A DNA stretch of 64,000 nucleotides from Thauera sp. 2A1 (GTDB lineage Bacteria > Pseudomonadota > Gammaproteobacteria > Burkholderiales > Rhodocyclaceae): assembly GCF_009469595.2 (NCBI RefSeq), contig NZ_SSXV01000006.1:124001-188000 (forward strand), read 5' to 3'. Below, piece after piece: positions 15,800 through 26,078 of the stretch (position 1 is its first letter; each line of letters begins with the position of its first letter). The position numbers and the translations under genes were made by a program. The notes beneath the pieces were generated by a model, which searched no databases, was not told where the DNA came from, and saw only the letters and a list, made by a program, of their open reading frames with translations.

Positions 15800-18700
15800 T
15801 TACAGCAGCACGCGCTCGATACCGCCGTTATTGGCCTTGTTCACATACTCCGGCATCCAGTTCTCGCCCAGCAGGTGCTTTGCCAGTTCGACGACGATGT
15901 AGTCGGGCTCCACGCCGCCGGCGTCGTTGGCGTAGCGGTGCATGCCCTGCAGGCAGCTCGGGCAGGAGGTGAGGATCTTCACCTTTGCGTTCGGGTCGTC
16001 CTCGCGCAAGTTCGCCGCGCCCTTTTCGATTTCTTCCTGCTTGCGGAAACGCACTTGGGTCGAGATGTCGGGGCGCGCGACCGCCAGGGTGCCGGACTCG
16101 CCGCAGCAGCGGTCGGACAGGTCGACGCGCGTGCCCATCAGCTCGTTGGCCACCTTGATGCCCTGGTACTGCTTCATCGGGGTGTGGCAGGGCTCGTGGT
16201 ACATGTATTTGACGCCCTGCACGCCGTCGAGCTTCACGCCCTTTTCCATCAGGTATTCGTGGATGTCGAGCAGGCGGCAGCCGGGGAAGATCTTCTCGAA
16301 TTCGTACTTCTGCAACTGGTCCATGCAGGTGCCGCAGGACACGATCACCGTCTTGATGTCTAGATAGTTCAGCGTGTTGGCGACGCGGTGGAACAGCACG
16401 CGGTTGTCGGTGGTGATCTTCTGGCCCTTGTCCTCCTCGCCGGCGGCGGTCTGCGGATAGCCGCAGCACAGGTAGCCCGGCGGCAGCACCGTCTGCGCGC
16501 CGACGTGGTAGAGCATGGCCTGGGTGGCCAGGCCTACCTGGCTGAACAGGCGCTCGGAGCCGCAGCCGGGGAAGTAGAACACCGCCTCGGACTCGCCGTT
16601 GGCCTTCTGCGGGTCGCGGATCACCGGGATGACCTTGTCGTCCTCGATGTCGAGCAGCGCGCGGCTGGTCTTCTTCGGCAGGTTGCCGGGCATCGGCTTG
16701 TTGATGAAGTGGATCACCTGTGCCTTGATCGGCGCCTTGCCCAGCGTGGACGGCGGCGTCTTCACCTGCGGCTGAATCAGGCCGAGCTTCTTGCCGAGGT
16801 CGTGTGCGAAGCGCTGTGCCTTGTAGCCCCAGTCGATCATGCCGGTGCGGATCAGCTTGATGGTGGCTGGATCCTTGATCGTCAGGAAGGCCATCGCTGC
16901 TGCCTTGCCAGGGTTGAACGACTTCTTGCCCTGCTTGCGCAGCAGGTTGCGCATCTTGATCGACACGTCGCCGAAGTCGATGTCCACCGGACAGGGCTTC
17001 TCGCACTTGTGGCACACCGTGCAGTGGTCGGCCACGTCCTCGAACTCGGCCCAGTGCGCCAGCGACACGCCGCGGCGGGTCTGCTCCTCGTACAGGAAGG
17101 CCTCGATCAGCAGCGAGGTGCTGAGGATCTTGTTGCGCGGGCTGTACAGCAGGTTGGCGCGCGGCACGTGGGTGGAGCACACCGGCTTGCACTTGCCGCA
17201 GCGCAGGCAGTCCTTGATGTCGTGCGCGATGTCGCCGACGTCGGTCTGCTCCATGATGAGCGACTCGTGGCCCATCAGGTTGAAGCTGGGGGTGTAGGCG
17301 TTGTCGAGATTGCCGCCCTTCATCAGCTTGCCGCGGTTGAAGCGGCCTTCCGGGTCCACCTTCTTCTTGTAGGCCCAGAAGTTGGCCATCTCGTCGTCGC
17401 TGAGATAGTCGAGCTTGGTGATGCCGATGCCGTGCTCGCCGGAGATCACGCCATCCAGGCTGCGCGCCAGCGCCATGATGCGATCGACCGCGCGGTTGGC
17501 CGTCTGCAGCATCTCGTAGTGGTCGGAGTTCACCGGAATGTTGGTGTGCACGTTGCCGTCGCCGGCGTGCATGTGCAGCGCGACGAAGACGCGGCCGCGC
17601 AGCAGCTCGCGGTGGACGTCCTGGATGCGCGCCAGCACTGGCGCGAACACCGCGCCGTCGAAGCTATTCTTCAGCAGCGGGCGCAGCTCCTTCTTCCACG
17701 ACACGCGGATCGAGTAGTCCTGCAGGCGGTGGAACAGGCGCGGGTTGTCGGCACGGTTGGTCAGCGGGCCGGCCTCGATGCCGTATTGGGCGAACTGCGG
17801 CTCGGCTTCGGCCAGCGGCAGGTCGAGGTTGTCGAGCAGCCACTGCCAGCGCGCGCGCACCGCGGCGATCTGCTCCAGCGCCGCCTGGCGGTGGTCGCCG
17901 ATCAGCTCTTCCTTGGCGACATCGGCATCGCCGGCGTCGAGCGGCAGATCGCCCTGCAGGAACTCGGTGAGCGCGTCGCACAGGTCGATCTTGTTGCGGG
18001 TCGACAGCTCGATGTTGATGCGCTCGATGCCATCGCAGTATTCGCCCATGCGTGGCAGCGGGATGACCACGTCCTCGTTGATCTTGAACGCGTTGGTGTG
18101 GCGCGAGATCGCCGCCGTCTTGCTGCGCTCGAGCCAGAAGCGCTTGCGCTGCTCGGGGCTGACGGCGATGAAGCCTTCGGCGCCGCGTGCGTTGGTCATG
18201 CGCACGACCTCTGAGGCAGCGGCCATCACCGCGTTCTCGTCGTGGCCGACGATGTCGCCGATCAGCACCATCTTGGGACGGCCATGGCGCTTGGCCTTGG
18301 TGGCGTAGCCCACCGCCTTCACGTAGCGCTCGTCGAGGTGCTCGAGGCCGGCCAGCAGCACGCCGGCGGCGTTGCCGGCACCGCCCGGCTTGAACCAGTC
18401 GGTGATCTCGACGATGGCCGGCACCGCCTCGCGCACCTGGCCGAAGAACTCCAGGCACACGGTGCGGGTGTGCGGCGGCATCTTGTGCAGCACCCAGCGC
18501 GCCGCGACGATGAGGCCATCGGTGCCTTCCTTCTGCACGCCCGGCACGCCGCCGAGGAACTTGTCGGTGACGTCCTTGCCCAGGCCGATCTTGCGGCAGC
18601 TCGCGCCGGGCAGCGACAGAATTTCCTCGCCCAGCGGCTTGTAGCTCAGGCCGTCGAAGCGGCGCAGGCGGAAACGGACCGTTTCCTGCTCGTGGATCTT

Positions 18701-19666
18701 GCCGAAGTTGTGGTCGAGGCGCTCGACTTCCAGCCAGTTGCCGTCCGGCGTGACCATCTTCCACCACGCCAGGTTGTCCAGCGCGGTGCCCCATAGCACC
18801 GCCTTCTTGCCACCGGCGTTCATCGCGATGTTGCCGCCGATGCAGGACGCGCTGGCCGAGGTCGGGTCCACCGCGAACACGCGGCCTGCAGCAGCAGCCG
18901 CTTCGGCGACGCGCTCGGTGACGACGCCGGCGCCGGTGCGGATGGTGGCGTAGGGCTGGGCCATCGGCCCGTCGATGCCGGGCAGCACGATCTCTTCCAC
19001 CGCGCTCATCGCCAGCAGCTTCTCGGTGTTGATCACCACCGAACTGGCATCCAGCGGAATGGCGCCGCCGGTGTAGCCGGTGCCGCCGCCACGCGGGATG
19101 ATGGTCAGCCCGAGCGCGATGCATTCGCGCACCAGCGGGGCCATCTCTTCCTCGGTGTCGGGGTAGAGCACGACGAAGGGGTATTCCACGCGCCAGTCGG
19201 TGGCATCGGTGACGTGCGACACGCGCGCATGGCCGTCGAAGCAGATGTTGTCGCGCCGCGTGTGACGTGCCAGCGCCTTCAGCGCGGCCTTGCGGCGGCG
19301 CGCGGTGGCGTCGAACCAGCGCTCGAACTCGCCGATGGCCTCGCGCGCGCGGGCGATCAGCAGCGCCACGCGGTCGTTGCCCTGGCGGCGGGATTCGATC
19401 GCGTTGAGGCGGTGGTTCAGCGCGCCGATCAGCGCCTCGCGCCGCTCGCGGCTGTCGAGCAGGTCGTCTTCCAGGTAGGGGTTGCGGCGCACCACCCAGA
19501 TGTCGCCCAGCACCTCGTACAGCATGCGCGCCGACCGCCCGGTGATGCGCTCGCCGCGCAGCTCGTCGAGCACCGACCAGGCTTCGGCGCCGAGCAGGCG
19601 GATCACGATCTCGCGGTCGGAGAACGAGGTGTAGTTGTAGGGGATTTCTCGCAGGCGTTGCGTCAT
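15800..19666 (-). CDS. large FAD-linked oxidase / Fe-S oxidoreductase fusion (DUF3683 family)
   Basis: 1288 residues starting [17 protein letters not shown], the conserved N-terminus of DUF3683; codons upstream in frame are rejected. Order of parts: DUF3683 N-terminal region (1-130); FAD-binding PCMH domain (about 150-370, with [17 protein letters not shown]); FAD oxidase C-terminal domain, including [12 protein letters not shown] and GEHGIG (to about 760); a 2x[4Fe-4S] ferredoxin domain ([11 protein letters not shown] near 817, [11 protein letters not shown] near 878); and CCG-type cysteine motifs ([37 protein letters not shown]) to the end. This joins a GlcD/Dld-like dehydrogenase with a GlpC/LutA-like electron-transfer unit. 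Probable oxidation of D-lactate, glycolate or another 2-hydroxyacid with electrons sent to the quinone pool. Only the fusion architecture is certain. Confidence 0.9.
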   Translation of the reverse strand: MTQRLREIPYNYTSFSDREIVIRLLGAEAWSVLDELRGERITGRSARMLYEVLGDIWVVRRNPYLEDDLLDSRERREALIGALNHRLNAIESRRQGNDRVALLIARAREAIGEFERWFDATARRRKAALKALARHTRRDNICFDGHARVSHVTDATDWRVEYPFVVLYPDTEEEMAPLVRECIALGLTIIPRGGGTGYTGGAIPLDASSVVINTEKLLAMSAVEEIVLPGIDGPMAQPYATIRTGAGVVTERVAEAAAAAGRVFAVDPTSASASCIGGNIAMNAGGKKAVLWGTALDNLAWWKMVTPDGNWLEVERLDHNFGKIHEQETVRFRLRRFDGLSYKPLGEEILSLPGASCRKIGLGKDVTDKFLGGVPGVQKEGTDGLIVAARWVLHKMPPHTRTVCLEFFGQVREAVPAIVEITDWFKPGGAGNAAGVLLAGLEHLDERYVKAVGYATKAKRHGRPKMVLIGDIVGHDENAVMAAASEVVRMTNARGAEGFIAVSPEQRKRFWLERSKTAAISRHTNAFKINEDVVIPLPRMGEYCDGIERINIELSTRNKIDLCDALTEFLQGDLPLDAGDADVAKEELIGDHRQAALEQIAAVRARWQWLLDNLDLPLAEAEPQFAQYGIEAGPLTNRADNPRLFHRLQDYSIRVSWKKELRPLLKNSFDGAVFAPVLARIQDVHRELLRGRVFVALHMHAGDGNVHTNIPVNSDHYEMLQTANRAVDRIMALARSLDGVISGEHGIGITKLDYLSDDEMANFWAYKKKVDPEGRFNRGKLMKGGNLDNAYTPSFNLMGHESLIMEQTDVGDIAHDIKDCLRCGKCKPVCSTHVPRANLLYSPRNKILSTSLLIEAFLYEEQTRRGVSLAHWAEFEDVADHCTVCHKCEKPCPVDIDFGDVSIKMRNLLRKQGKKSFNPGKAAAMAFLTIKDPATIKLIRTGMIDWGYKAQRFAHDLGKKLGLIQPQVKTPPSTLGKAPIKAQVIHFINKPMPGNLPKKTSRALLDIEDDKVIPVIRDPQKANGESEAVFYFPGCGSERLFSQVGLATQAMLYHVGAQTVLPPGYLCCGYPQTAAGEEDKGQKITTDNRVLFHRVANTLNYLDIKTVIVSCGTCMDQLQKYEFEKIFPGCRLLDIHEYLMEKGVKLDGVQGVKYMYHEPCHTPMKQYQGIKVANELMGTRVDLSDRCCGESGTLAVARPDISTQVRFRKQEEIEKGAANLREDDPNAKVKILTSCPSCLQGMHRYANDAGGVEPDYIVVELAKHLLGENWMPEYVNKANNGGIERVLL

Positions 19667-19838
19667 GGGCGTAGCTGAAACGACGGCTTGGGAACTCCAG
19701 ATTCTAGCAAACGCAGTGCACCATGCGGGGAAATCAAGACCTTGCACGAAGTAGGGGAGATCCGCGCCGTTCCGCGGTCCGCGGAGGGTTCGGTTGAGGG
19801 GTGCAGCGCCACTCGGAGCGGCTCTCTCGAATATTTCT

Positions 19839-19867
19839 TTGACATTAAAATATGACGAACGCAGAAT
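19839..19867 (+). promoter_or_regulatory. sigma-70 type promoter of the PsiF-repeat gene
   Basis: TTGACA at 19839-19844 is a perfect -35 box; CAGAAT at 19862-19867 is a fair -10 box after a 17-base spacer. The stretch is locally AT-rich in a 244-base gap and lies about 45 bases before the start codon at 19911. No Pho box was recognised. The rest of 19667-19838 shows nothing clear. Confidence 0.55.
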
Positions 19868-19910
19868 CTCGGCGTCCCTCTGGACGACATCCACATCAAT
19901 GGAGACCGAA

Positions 19911-20297
19911 ATGATGAAGAAGGTTCTGTCCGCGGTTGCCGCATCCTGCGCCCTGCTGGCGCTCGCCCCGGCCGACGCCCTCGCCGGCGCGCAGCAGGAA
20001 AGGATGAAGCGTTGCAGCCAGGAAGCGCGCGAGCAGACGCTCAAGGGTGATGCGCGCAAGGCGTTCATGAGCACCTGCCTGAAGGGCAAGCATGCGCAGG
20101 AGGCCGGTGCGGAAGCGGCGCCGGTGGCCGCCGAGCGCAAGGCCTCGGCGCCCGCGACCGAGGCACAGGCCACGGCTCAAGCCCCGGCGAAGCGCGCCGA
20201 TACCGCCAAGCGCAAGGCCTGCAACCAGGCCGCCACCGAGCAGACGCTGCGCGGGGCAAAGCGCAAGACCTTCATGGAGGAATGCATGAGCGCGTGA
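19911..20297 (+). CDS. PsiF-repeat secreted protein
   Basis: 128 residues. The start ATGATG at 19911 follows GGAGACCGAA. A signal peptide of about 25 residues ends at ADALA. Two PsiF repeats follow: [20 protein letters not shown] with FMSTCLKG, and [20 protein letters not shown] with FMEECMS, each with two Cys that could form one disulfide. An Ala/Glu/Pro linker (about residues 65-95) separates them. The E. coli member is induced by phosphate starvation; the function is unknown. Transcribed alone and followed by a GC-rich hairpin. Confidence 0.85.
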   Translation: MMKKVLSAVAASCALLALAPADALAGAQQERMKRCSQEAREQTLKGDARKAFMSTCLKGKHAQEAGAEAAPVAAERKASAPATEAQATAQAPAKRADTAKRKACNQAATEQTLRGAKRKTFMEECMSA

Positions 20298-20309
20298 GGT
20301 CGCGGCTCG

Positions 20310-20329
20310 GGGGCGGCGCAGGCCGCCCC
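20310..20329 (+). terminator. GC-rich hairpin after the PsiF gene
   Basis: GGGGCGGC (20310-20317) and GCCGCCCC (20322-20329) pair around a GCAG loop, 13 bases after the stop codon. No T-run follows, so terminator function is likely but not proven. Confidence 0.45.
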
Positions 20330-20403
20330 TGAAGGAGCCGCGGCGGAGCCGGGGTGCTGAGGACGCACCTTCTCAGGCGGATCTCCGCCAGGTGAATGAC
20401 GGT

Positions 20404-21270
20404 TCAGACGATGTCGAAGAACACCAGGTCGCGCTCGATCTCGCCTGCCGAAAAGCCACAGCCGATGCGGCCGGGGCCACGCAGTGGAATCTCGCCGTGC
20501 TTGACGCAGGTCTCGCGCGCACCGTCGACCGAAACGTAGGTGCCGTTGGAACTGTCATCGACCAGTATGAAGCCGTCGCGGCGGCGTTCGATGCGGGCGT
20601 GCTGGCGCGAGGCCCGCGGATCCATGATGACCACATCGTTGCCGAGTTCGCGCCCGATTAGCAGCACCGGGCGCTGCTCCTCGACGAAGAGGACGTCCTG
20701 CTGGTGGCGCAGCCGCAGTCGTTGCGACAGACGCACGGTCGGCGGCAGCGAGGTGACCATGCCCGCGCGCTGCCCCACCGCATGGACGGGCACGCCCAGC
20801 GCATCGATTTCAGCGCTGCGGATCTCCTGCGGGTTTGCCGCGTGCCGTGCGGCCGGCGTGAGCAGCAGCACCGCCGGGCCGCTGACCAGGGCCTGTTCGT
20901 GCCGCGCGAGCTTGGCCAGCCGCTGCGCCAGCGCGGGGCCGTGGCCCTGGGTGGGATCGGATTCCACCATGCCGTAGTGCAGGCCGATGCAGACCGTCTG
21001 CCGCGTGCCGCTCAGGGGCGGCAGGCTGCGCACTCGGTCCAGGATCTCGCAGGCGGCCAGGATGCCACTGTCGCAGCGCTCGAAGCCGGCGAGGACGGAA
21101 TCGGCGCGACTGTCGATGACGGTGCCGCCATGGCTGTCGATGGATCGCTCGATGCGCCGCATGCAGCGATCCAGCGCGTGTGCGGCCTCGTCCGCACCCA
21201 GGCGCGCAGCGAGGCGCGCATCGCTGGGAAGCGTCGCGGCGAGGACACACAGATTCTTGCGCTCGGACAT
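20404..21270 (-). CDS. FHA domain protein with degenerate nucleotidyl-cyclase domain
   Basis: 288 residues from ATG 21270 (MSERKNLCVLAATLPSDARL). Residues 1-150 have the outline of a class III cyclase: HGGTVIDSRADSVLAGF matches the second metal-site strand, and VCIGLHYGMVE and ALAQRLAKLARHEQALVS the later strands. The first metal-binding Asp, normally in an F-A-D-x-x-G segment, is absent (LAATLPSD stands there), so catalysis is doubtful. Residues 195-288 form an FHA domain: LLIGRELGNDVVIMD, ASRQHARIERR, DDSSNGTYV, with the Arg, Ser and His that bind phosphothreonine. A phosphopeptide-binding signalling protein is likely; partner unknown. Transcribed toward the PsiF gene, after ttcA on the same strand. 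Confidence 0.8.
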   Translation of the reverse strand: MSERKNLCVLAATLPSDARLAARLGADEAAHALDRCMRRIERSIDSHGGTVIDSRADSVLAGFERCDSGILAACEILDRVRSLPPLSGTRQTVCIGLHYGMVESDPTQGHGPALAQRLAKLARHEQALVSGPAVLLLTPAARHAANPQEIRSAEIDALGVPVHAVGQRAGMVTSLPPTVRLSQRLRLRHQQDVLFVEEQRPVLLIGRELGNDVVIMDPRASRQHARIERRRDGFILVDDSSNGTYVSVDGARETCVKHGEIPLRGPGRIGCGFSAGEIERDLVFFDIV

Positions 21271-21359
21271 CGGGAGGGCGTCGGTTGGCGTGAAAAGCCT
21301 CGGGAAACCGGGGAATGATGATGAAACGCCCCCGCCGATGCAAGGGCTCGCCACGCGCT

Positions 21360-22286
<927 letters not shown>

Positions 22287-22343
22287 GTGCGGGCTCGAGC
22301 TGGAAAATGTTGCGGAATTATACATTTACCGCGCCAAACCGCC

Positions 22344-23093
22344 TCACAGGTGGATGCTGCGGCCACCGTCCACCGCGAGGATCTGGCCGGTGATGTAGGG
22401 CGCATCCAGCAGCAGGAAGCGCACCGTGCGGGCGATGTCGGCCGGGCTGCCGGTGCGCTGCAGCAGGGTGTGGGCGACGATGCGCGCGCGCTCCTCGGGC
22501 GGAAACTGGCCGTCCTCGGGCCAGTCGATCGGCCCCGGAGACACGCCATTCACCCGCACCTCGGGCGCCAGCTCCAGCGCCAGCGCCCGCGTCAGGCCGG
22601 CCAAACCCGACTTGGCGACCGAATACAGCAGGTAGTGGCGCAGCGGCTGCTCGGCATGGATGTCGACGATGTTGACGATGGCGCCCCGCGTTTCCCGCAG
22701 CGCCGGCGCCAGGGCCTGGCTCAGGAACAGCGGTCCCTTCAGGTTGGAGCCGATGAGATCGTCCCAGGCGGCGCGGTCGATGCGGCCGACTTCGGTGGGG
22801 AAGAAGCTGGAGGCGTTGTTGACGAGGCCGTCGAGGCGGCCGTAGCGCGCCAGCACCGCCTGCGCGACACGCTCCGGCACGCCGTCGACGGCGAGATCGC
22901 CGCCCACGGTGAAGGCCGAGCCAGGGCGTGCGATGTCGAGCTCGGCGGCCAGCCGCTCGGCCGCGGTGGCGCTCTGCCGGTAGTGCAGCGCGATGCGGGC
23001 GCCGGCCTCATGCAGCGTGCGCACGATTTCTGCGCCAACGCGGCGCGCGCCGCCGGTGACGAGGACGACGGGGGCTTGTACCGGATCTTTCAT
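22344..23093 (-). CDS. SDR family pteridine reductase-like protein
   Basis: 249 residues from ATG 23093 (MKDPVQAPVVLVTGGARRVG); an ATG four codons earlier is a weaker choice. The nucleotide motif TGGARRVG has the Arg placing typical of pteridine reductases (TGxxxRxG) in place of the usual SDR TGxxxGxG. VNNASSFFPTEVG, the YSVAK catalytic Tyr/Lys pair, and VNGVSPGPIDWPE follow. Family members reduce dihydrobiopterin, dihydromonapterin or dihydrofolate with NADPH. Starts 220 bases from the divergent methyltransferase gene. Confidence 0.85.
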   Translation of the reverse strand: MKDPVQAPVVLVTGGARRVGAEIVRTLHEAGARIALHYRQSATAAERLAAELDIARPGSAFTVGGDLAVDGVPERVAQAVLARYGRLDGLVNNASSFFPTEVGRIDRAAWDDLIGSNLKGPLFLSQALAPALRETRGAIVNIVDIHAEQPLRHYLLYSVAKSGLAGLTRALALELAPEVRVNGVSPGPIDWPEDGQFPPEERARIVAHTLLQRTGSPADIARTVRFLLLDAPYITGQILAVDGGRSIHL

Positions 23094-23312
23094 GTCGGGA
23101 TGCAAGGCAGGGGCATTCGGTGGAGTTCAGGGTTGCAGCGCGCGCCACGGCATGCGAAGTCCGCGACGCTGGGCATCAGAGCCGGATTATAGGTGCGGGT
23201 TCCGTCGCGCCCGCGATCGCCGCGGCCGACGGATCCCCGGCCATCGCATTCGCGCGTGCGCATGCCCGGCGCCGGTACAATGCCGCCTCGCCCAATCCGC
23301 CGCCTTGCACCC

Positions 23313-24488
23313 ATGTCCTCGCTGCCCACGCCCTCTCCCGATGCGCTCGAACAGAGCGCCCGCCTGCTCGAACACGTCACGGCGGAGATCGACAGGGCTG
23401 GGGGCTGGATTCCGTTCTCGCGCTACATGGAGCTTGCGCTGTATGCGCCCGGCCTCGGCTATTACAGCGGCGGGGCGCGCAAGTTCGGTCCGGGGGGGGA
23501 TTTCATCACCGCGCCGGAGCTCACGCCGCTGTTCGGGCAGGCGCTGGCGAACCAGGTCGAGCAGGTCATGCGCGCGAGCGCGCCGCAGATCATCGAGGTG
23601 GGCGCCGGCACCGGGTTGCTCGCCGCCGATTTGCTGCAGGAGCTGGAGCGGCGCGGCGCGCTGCCGGAACGCTACGACATTCTCGAGCTGTCGGGGGAAT
23701 TGCGCGAGCGCCAGTTCGACACCCTGGCGCAGAAGGTGCCGCAGCTCGCCTCGCGTGTGCGCTGGCTGGACGCCTTGCCCGACACCTTCTCAGGCGTGGT
23801 GGTGGCCAACGAGGTGCTGGACGTGATGCCGGTGCATCTGGTGGTGTCGCGGTCCGAGGGGCTGTTCGAGCGCGGCGTGGTGTTCGCCGCCGATGCAGCC
23901 GGCCACAAGGCCCTGCGCTGGGCCGACACGCCGGCTTCTGGCGCGGTGGCCGACGCGGCGCGCGCACTCGACTTGCCGCAGGCGCAGCAGGGCGAATACG
24001 TCACCGAGATCAACCTCGCCGGGCGCGCCTGGGTGGCGGCCTGGGCAGAACGGCTGCGACAGGGCGCGCTGCTGCTGATCGACTATGGCTATCCGCGCGC
24101 CGAGTACTACCTGCCGTCGCGCTCGAGCGGCACGCTGCTGTGCTACTACCGCCACCACGCGCACGGCGACCCCTTCCTTTGGCCGGGGCTCAACGACATC
24201 ACCGCCTTCGTCGATTTCACCGCGGTGGCCGAAGCGGCCTTCGAGGCCGGCCTGGACGTGCAGGGCTACACCAGCCAGGCACAGTTCCTGTTCAATTGCG
24301 GGGTGCTCGAATGCCTGGAACGGCGGGGCGCGCGCGAAAGTGCCGACTACATCCGCGCTGCGCGCGCGGTGCAGCGGCTGACCACGCCGCAGGAGATGGG
24401 CGAGCTGTTCAAGGTGCTCGCGGTGAGCCGCGGCCTGTCCGGCCCGCTGCTCGGTTTTCTGCGCGGCGACCGGCTGCACGCGCTGTAG
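23313..24488 (+). CDS. SAM-dependent methyltransferase, MidA/NDUFAF7 family
   Basis: 391 residues from ATG 23313 (MSSLPTPSPDALEQS). The N-terminal region IPFSRYMELALYAPGLGYYSGG is the family marker. The SAM motif is IIEVGAGTGLLAADLL, followed by YDILELSGELRERQ and VVVANEVLDVMPVHLV. Eukaryotic members methylate an arginine of a complex I subunit; bacterial function is unknown. An eight-G run at 23492-23499 lies inside the conserved GPGGDFITAPE stretch. TACAAT at 23276-23281 may be the -10 box; the -35 is poor. Confidence 0.88.
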   Translation: MSSLPTPSPDALEQSARLLEHVTAEIDRAGGWIPFSRYMELALYAPGLGYYSGGARKFGPGGDFITAPELTPLFGQALANQVEQVMRASAPQIIEVGAGTGLLAADLLQELERRGALPERYDILELSGELRERQFDTLAQKVPQLASRVRWLDALPDTFSGVVVANEVLDVMPVHLVVSRSEGLFERGVVFAADAAGHKALRWADTPASGAVADAARALDLPQAQQGEYVTEINLAGRAWVAAWAERLRQGALLLIDYGYPRAEYYLPSRSSGTLLCYYRHHAHGDPFLWPGLNDITAFVDFTAVAEAAFEAGLDVQGYTSQAQFLFNCGVLECLERRGARESADYIRAARAVQRLTTPQEMGELFKVLAVSRGLSGPLLGFLRGDRLHAL

Positions 24489-24495
24489 CGCGCGC

Positions 24496-24693
24496 TCACT
24501 CCTGGTTGCGGTAGATCGCCTGCAGGAAGGCGTCGACGTCTTCCGGCGGCGGCTTGCGTGGTGGATGCGCTGGCGCGACGAGTTCCTCGAGATGCGGGAT
24601 CAGGCCGGGTGGCAGCCAGCCGGCGTTGAGCACCTCATCGTCATAGCGCTCGTCGTCGTGGCTGGCGATTTCAGTGTCGGGGCTCATGTTCAT
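24496..24693 (-). CDS. small acidic hypothetical protein
   Basis: 65 residues from ATG 24693, chosen because AGGG lies nine bases upstream. Rich in Asp, Glu and Pro, with segments DDERYDDEVLNAGW and the ending PPPEDVDAFLQAIYRNQE. No transmembrane segment, signal peptide or known domain is seen. Codon use is like the neighbours, supporting a real gene. Convergent with the methyltransferase gene, eight bases apart. Function unknown. Confidence 0.6.
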   Translation of the reverse strand: MNMSPDTEIASHDDERYDDEVLNAGWLPPGLIPHLEELVAPAHPPRKPPPEDVDAFLQAIYRNQE

Positions 24694-24815
24694 GGCGATC
24701 ACCCTGGGGACTTCGCGACCATCGCCGGCATGACCGGCGCCCTTCGATCGCGCCGCTGCAATACGCCTGCAGTGGTGGATCGGGGCGCAGGCTCAAGCGT
24801 TCGCCGGCATTGCCG

Positions 24816-24840
24816 GCACCATCCTGGTGCGCCCTTTTTT
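24816..24840 (+). terminator. intrinsic terminator with T6 tract
   Basis: GCACCA (24816-24821) pairs with TGGTGC (24825-24830), then GCCC and six T (24835-24840). It reads on the plus strand and would end transcripts continuing from the methyltransferase gene through the small antisense gene. Confidence 0.5.
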
Positions 24841-24870
24841 CATAATGGAGAACGCGGTCGCCACTGGCCA

Positions 24871-24900
24871 GGGGAAAACGCACGAATTCGGGTTTTCCCC
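24871..24900. repeat. inverted repeat hairpin after the hydrolase gene
   Basis: GGGGAAAAC (24871-24879) and GTTTTCCCC (24892-24900) form a perfect 9-bp stem around a 12-base loop. It lies 25 bases beyond the stop of the minus-strand hydrolase gene and may protect or end that transcript. No T-run. Confidence 0.45.
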
Positions 24901-24925
24901 GACCGTGCGGGCACGATCGCGTCCC

Positions 24926-25729
24926 TCAGAGGTCGCGCTCGTCGAGCCAGCTCGCGATGCGTGCGGCCGCTGTCTCCCAGCTCTGCTCCAGCATCATGCC
25001 ATGGCCCATGTCGTCGAGGATTTCCGCCTGCCGGCCGTAGGTGGCCGCGGTCATGTGAACCTGGTCGGGCGGGATGAGGTGGTCATGTTGCGCACCCAGG
25101 ATCAGCATCGGCGGGCGGTGCATGCGCGCAGGCTGCGGCAGGTTGAACAGCGTCATGTCCCACAGCGCGCGGTGCGATTCGGGCTGGCACAGGCGATAGT
25201 AGCGGCGCAGCGCGACGGGATCGACGGGCTGATGGAACAGCGCGTCCTGCAGGCTGCGGATGTCCACGTCGGTGCCGTTCATGATGTTGTTGAGGTCCAC
25301 CAGCAGCCCCGGCTTCTTGAACATCAGGCCCACCGCCGAGCCCATCAGCCCCTGCGGCGGCACCGACGACATCAGCACGGTGGCCGGCGCGTCGTGCTGT
25401 TCCAGGTATTTCTGCACCACGATGCCGCCCATCGAATGGCCGACGAGGATCGGCGGAGCCGAGAGGCGCGCGGCCACTTCGGCGACGTCGCGCACGTAAT
25501 CGTCCAGCGAGTAGGAATCGAGATGGTCGCGCCGCCTGCTTCCACCGTGCCCCGACAGCGACAGCGCGTAGGCCTCCCAGCCGCGCGCCGCGAACCAGGG
25601 CAGGAAATGCTCCGCCCAGCACCAGGCCGACACGTAGGCCCCGTGGATGAACAGGATGGGATGGTCGTGCGTGCGGCATGCCGGTGCGTGGCACAGCACC
25701 TCGAGTTCGCCGAAGCGGCTGCGGTTCAT
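24926..25729 (-). CDS. alpha/beta hydrolase
   Basis: 267 residues from ATG 25729 (MNRSRFGELEVL), with CAGGAGAG before it. Catalytic elements: oxyanion segment FIHGAYVSAW, nucleophile elbow GHSMGG, and the late His in DDMGHGMMLEQSWE; the acid is probably Asp in LGAQHDHLIPP. ALSLSGHGGSRRR fits the cap entry loop. The family covers esterases and C-C bond hydrolases; the substrate cannot be told. Monocistronic by position. Confidence 0.82.
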   Translation of the reverse strand: MNRSRFGELEVLCHAPACRTHDHPILFIHGAYVSAWCWAEHFLPWFAARGWEAYALSLSGHGGSRRRDHLDSYSLDDYVRDVAEVAARLSAPPILVGHSMGGIVVQKYLEQHDAPATVLMSSVPPQGLMGSAVGLMFKKPGLLVDLNNIMNGTDVDIRSLQDALFHQPVDPVALRRYYRLCQPESHRALWDMTLFNLPQPARMHRPPMLILGAQHDHLIPPDQVHMTAATYGRQAEILDDMGHGMMLEQSWETAAARIASWLDERDL

Positions 25730-25872
25730 CGATGGCTCTCCTGCCCGCATGCGTGCGGGCTGCCCCAGTTCTGTAGGGTGATCATCTTGATGCGTCTTCC
25801 TTGGGATTGAGGACCGGGCTTGCCGTTGCCCCGCTTTGCGTCTCTAATCGGCGCTTTGCGAAGGGTTGGACC

Positions 25873-26070
25873 ATGCTCAAGTGGCTGCTCGTCATCGTCC
25901 TGATGGTGCTGCTGGCCGGCCTCATGCGGCCCGGTGTGTCGCAGCGCCTGGGATTGGGCCGGCTGCCGGGCGACTTCGCCTTTCGCTACCGGGGGCGAGC
26001 ATATCATTTCCCCTTCGCCACCACGGTGTTGCTGTCCCTGATCGCCTGGATCATTTTGCGGTCGATCTGA
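25873..26070 (+). CDS. DUF2905 family small membrane protein
   Basis: 65 residues from ATG 25873 (MLKWLLVIVLMVLLAGLM). Two membrane helices, about residues 2-17 and 44-62, flank a short loop containing LGRLPGDFAFRYRGRAYHFPF, the conserved core of DUF2905. Inner-membrane location; no known function. Convergent with cca, eight bases between stops. Confidence 0.85.
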   Translation: MLKWLLVIVLMVLLAGLMRPGVSQRLGLGRLPGDFAFRYRGRAYHFPFATTVLLSLIAWIILRSI

Positions 26071-26078
26071 GGCGCGCG

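Noticed and set aside
16388..18214. 608-codon open frame opposite the DUF3683 gene
   Set aside because: It lies antisense to a clear gene, with low-complexity His/Ala/Arg/Val-rich sequence that follows from high third-position GC; no motif.
22305..22325. ATG 22325 as the ttcA start
   Set aside because: It overlaps a TATAAT-like hexamer likely to be the -10 box; the GTG at 22286 gives the usual family length.
23492..23499. Eight-G run in the MidA-type gene as a phase-variable tract
   Set aside because: It is in a conserved catalytic stretch of a likely housekeeping protein, and the run is short for a contingency locus.
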